A DNA stretch of 27,121 nucleotides from Chrysochromulina parva. Taxonomy: Eukaryota; Haptophyta; Prymnesiales; Chrysochromulinaceae. The translations under genes and the position numbers were made by a program. The first letter of the stretch is position 1, and each line of letters opens with the position of its first letter. Positions 27,110 through 27,121 of this stretch are shown here, one piece after another. Where the stretch lies: positions 1-27,121 of the forward strand of contig PJAB01000425.1 of the NCBI GenBank assembly GCA_002887195.1, given 5' to 3'. The notes under the pieces are model-generated. The model was not told the origin of the DNA and did no database searches. It saw only the letters and a program-made list of their open reading frames with translations.

Positions 27110-27121
27110 GGCGAGGGCGGC
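27053..27121. repeat. GGC/GAG triplet run at the window edge
   Basis: GGCGGCGAGGGC-type triplets run to the last base. If translated in this frame they code Gly with regular Glu, as in other linkers in this window, but no gene can be assigned. The run continues outside. Confidence 0.85.

Noticed and set aside
26951..27121. CRISPR-like array
   Set aside because: Units are 10 bp with no unique spacers, and the context is eukaryotic.

Overview
The window looks like nuclear DNA from a GC-rich unicellular eukaryote, most likely a microalga such as a haptophyte or pelagophyte. The evidence is the lack of bacterial operon structure, four short GT-AG introns that restore reading frame exactly, a giant metazoan-type AAA+ ubiquitin ligase, GC-rich low-complexity runs and many short tandem repeats. 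The taxon is an inference.

Positions 401-24254 (+) hold one giant gene. Splicing introns 7120-7195, 20142-20211, 20871-20976 and 22895-22982 joins five open frames into one coding sequence of 23,514 nt (7,837 aa plus stop). It is a divergent RNF213 (mysterin)-type E3 ubiquitin ligase. In order it has an N-terminal region with an NHL-like beta-propeller, a degenerate P-loop, a beta-rich insert, the active AAA3 and AAA4 modules (both with Walker A and Walker B), a roughly 530-residue charged insert with a CCCH-like zinc cluster placed inside the AAA4 region, and a C-terminal E3 part with an RZ finger. I see no RING finger. One exon is 12,946 nt long.

The introns are the most unusual feature. 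Each is flanked by a direct repeat of 15-26 nt that starts at the donor GT and is repeated right after the acceptor AG. Introns 1 and 2 share a core sequence, and introns 3 and 4 share their 3' end. This is what introner (mobile intron) insertion with target duplication would leave. A fifth, frame-preserving copy with the same layout and a related 10-bp repeat lies in the large exon near 9228-9331.

Positions 24255-24700 are intergenic and hold two hairpins and a GTTCACAC triplet repeat. A second gene at 24701-25696 (+) encodes 331 aa with an N-terminal beta-type domain and a C-terminal SUMO-interaction-like motif. The same frame continues past its stop into Cys-rich zinc-binding segments (25715-26257), either further exons or a decaying gene.

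The last 0.9 kb (26258-27121) is mostly repeats: a 23-nt inverted repeat, an array of the palindrome GCGTATACGC, 10-bp ATCAG arrays and a GGC/GAG run. A possible first exon of another gene lies at 26839-26884. Long minus-strand open frames are shadows of GC-rich coding sequence.
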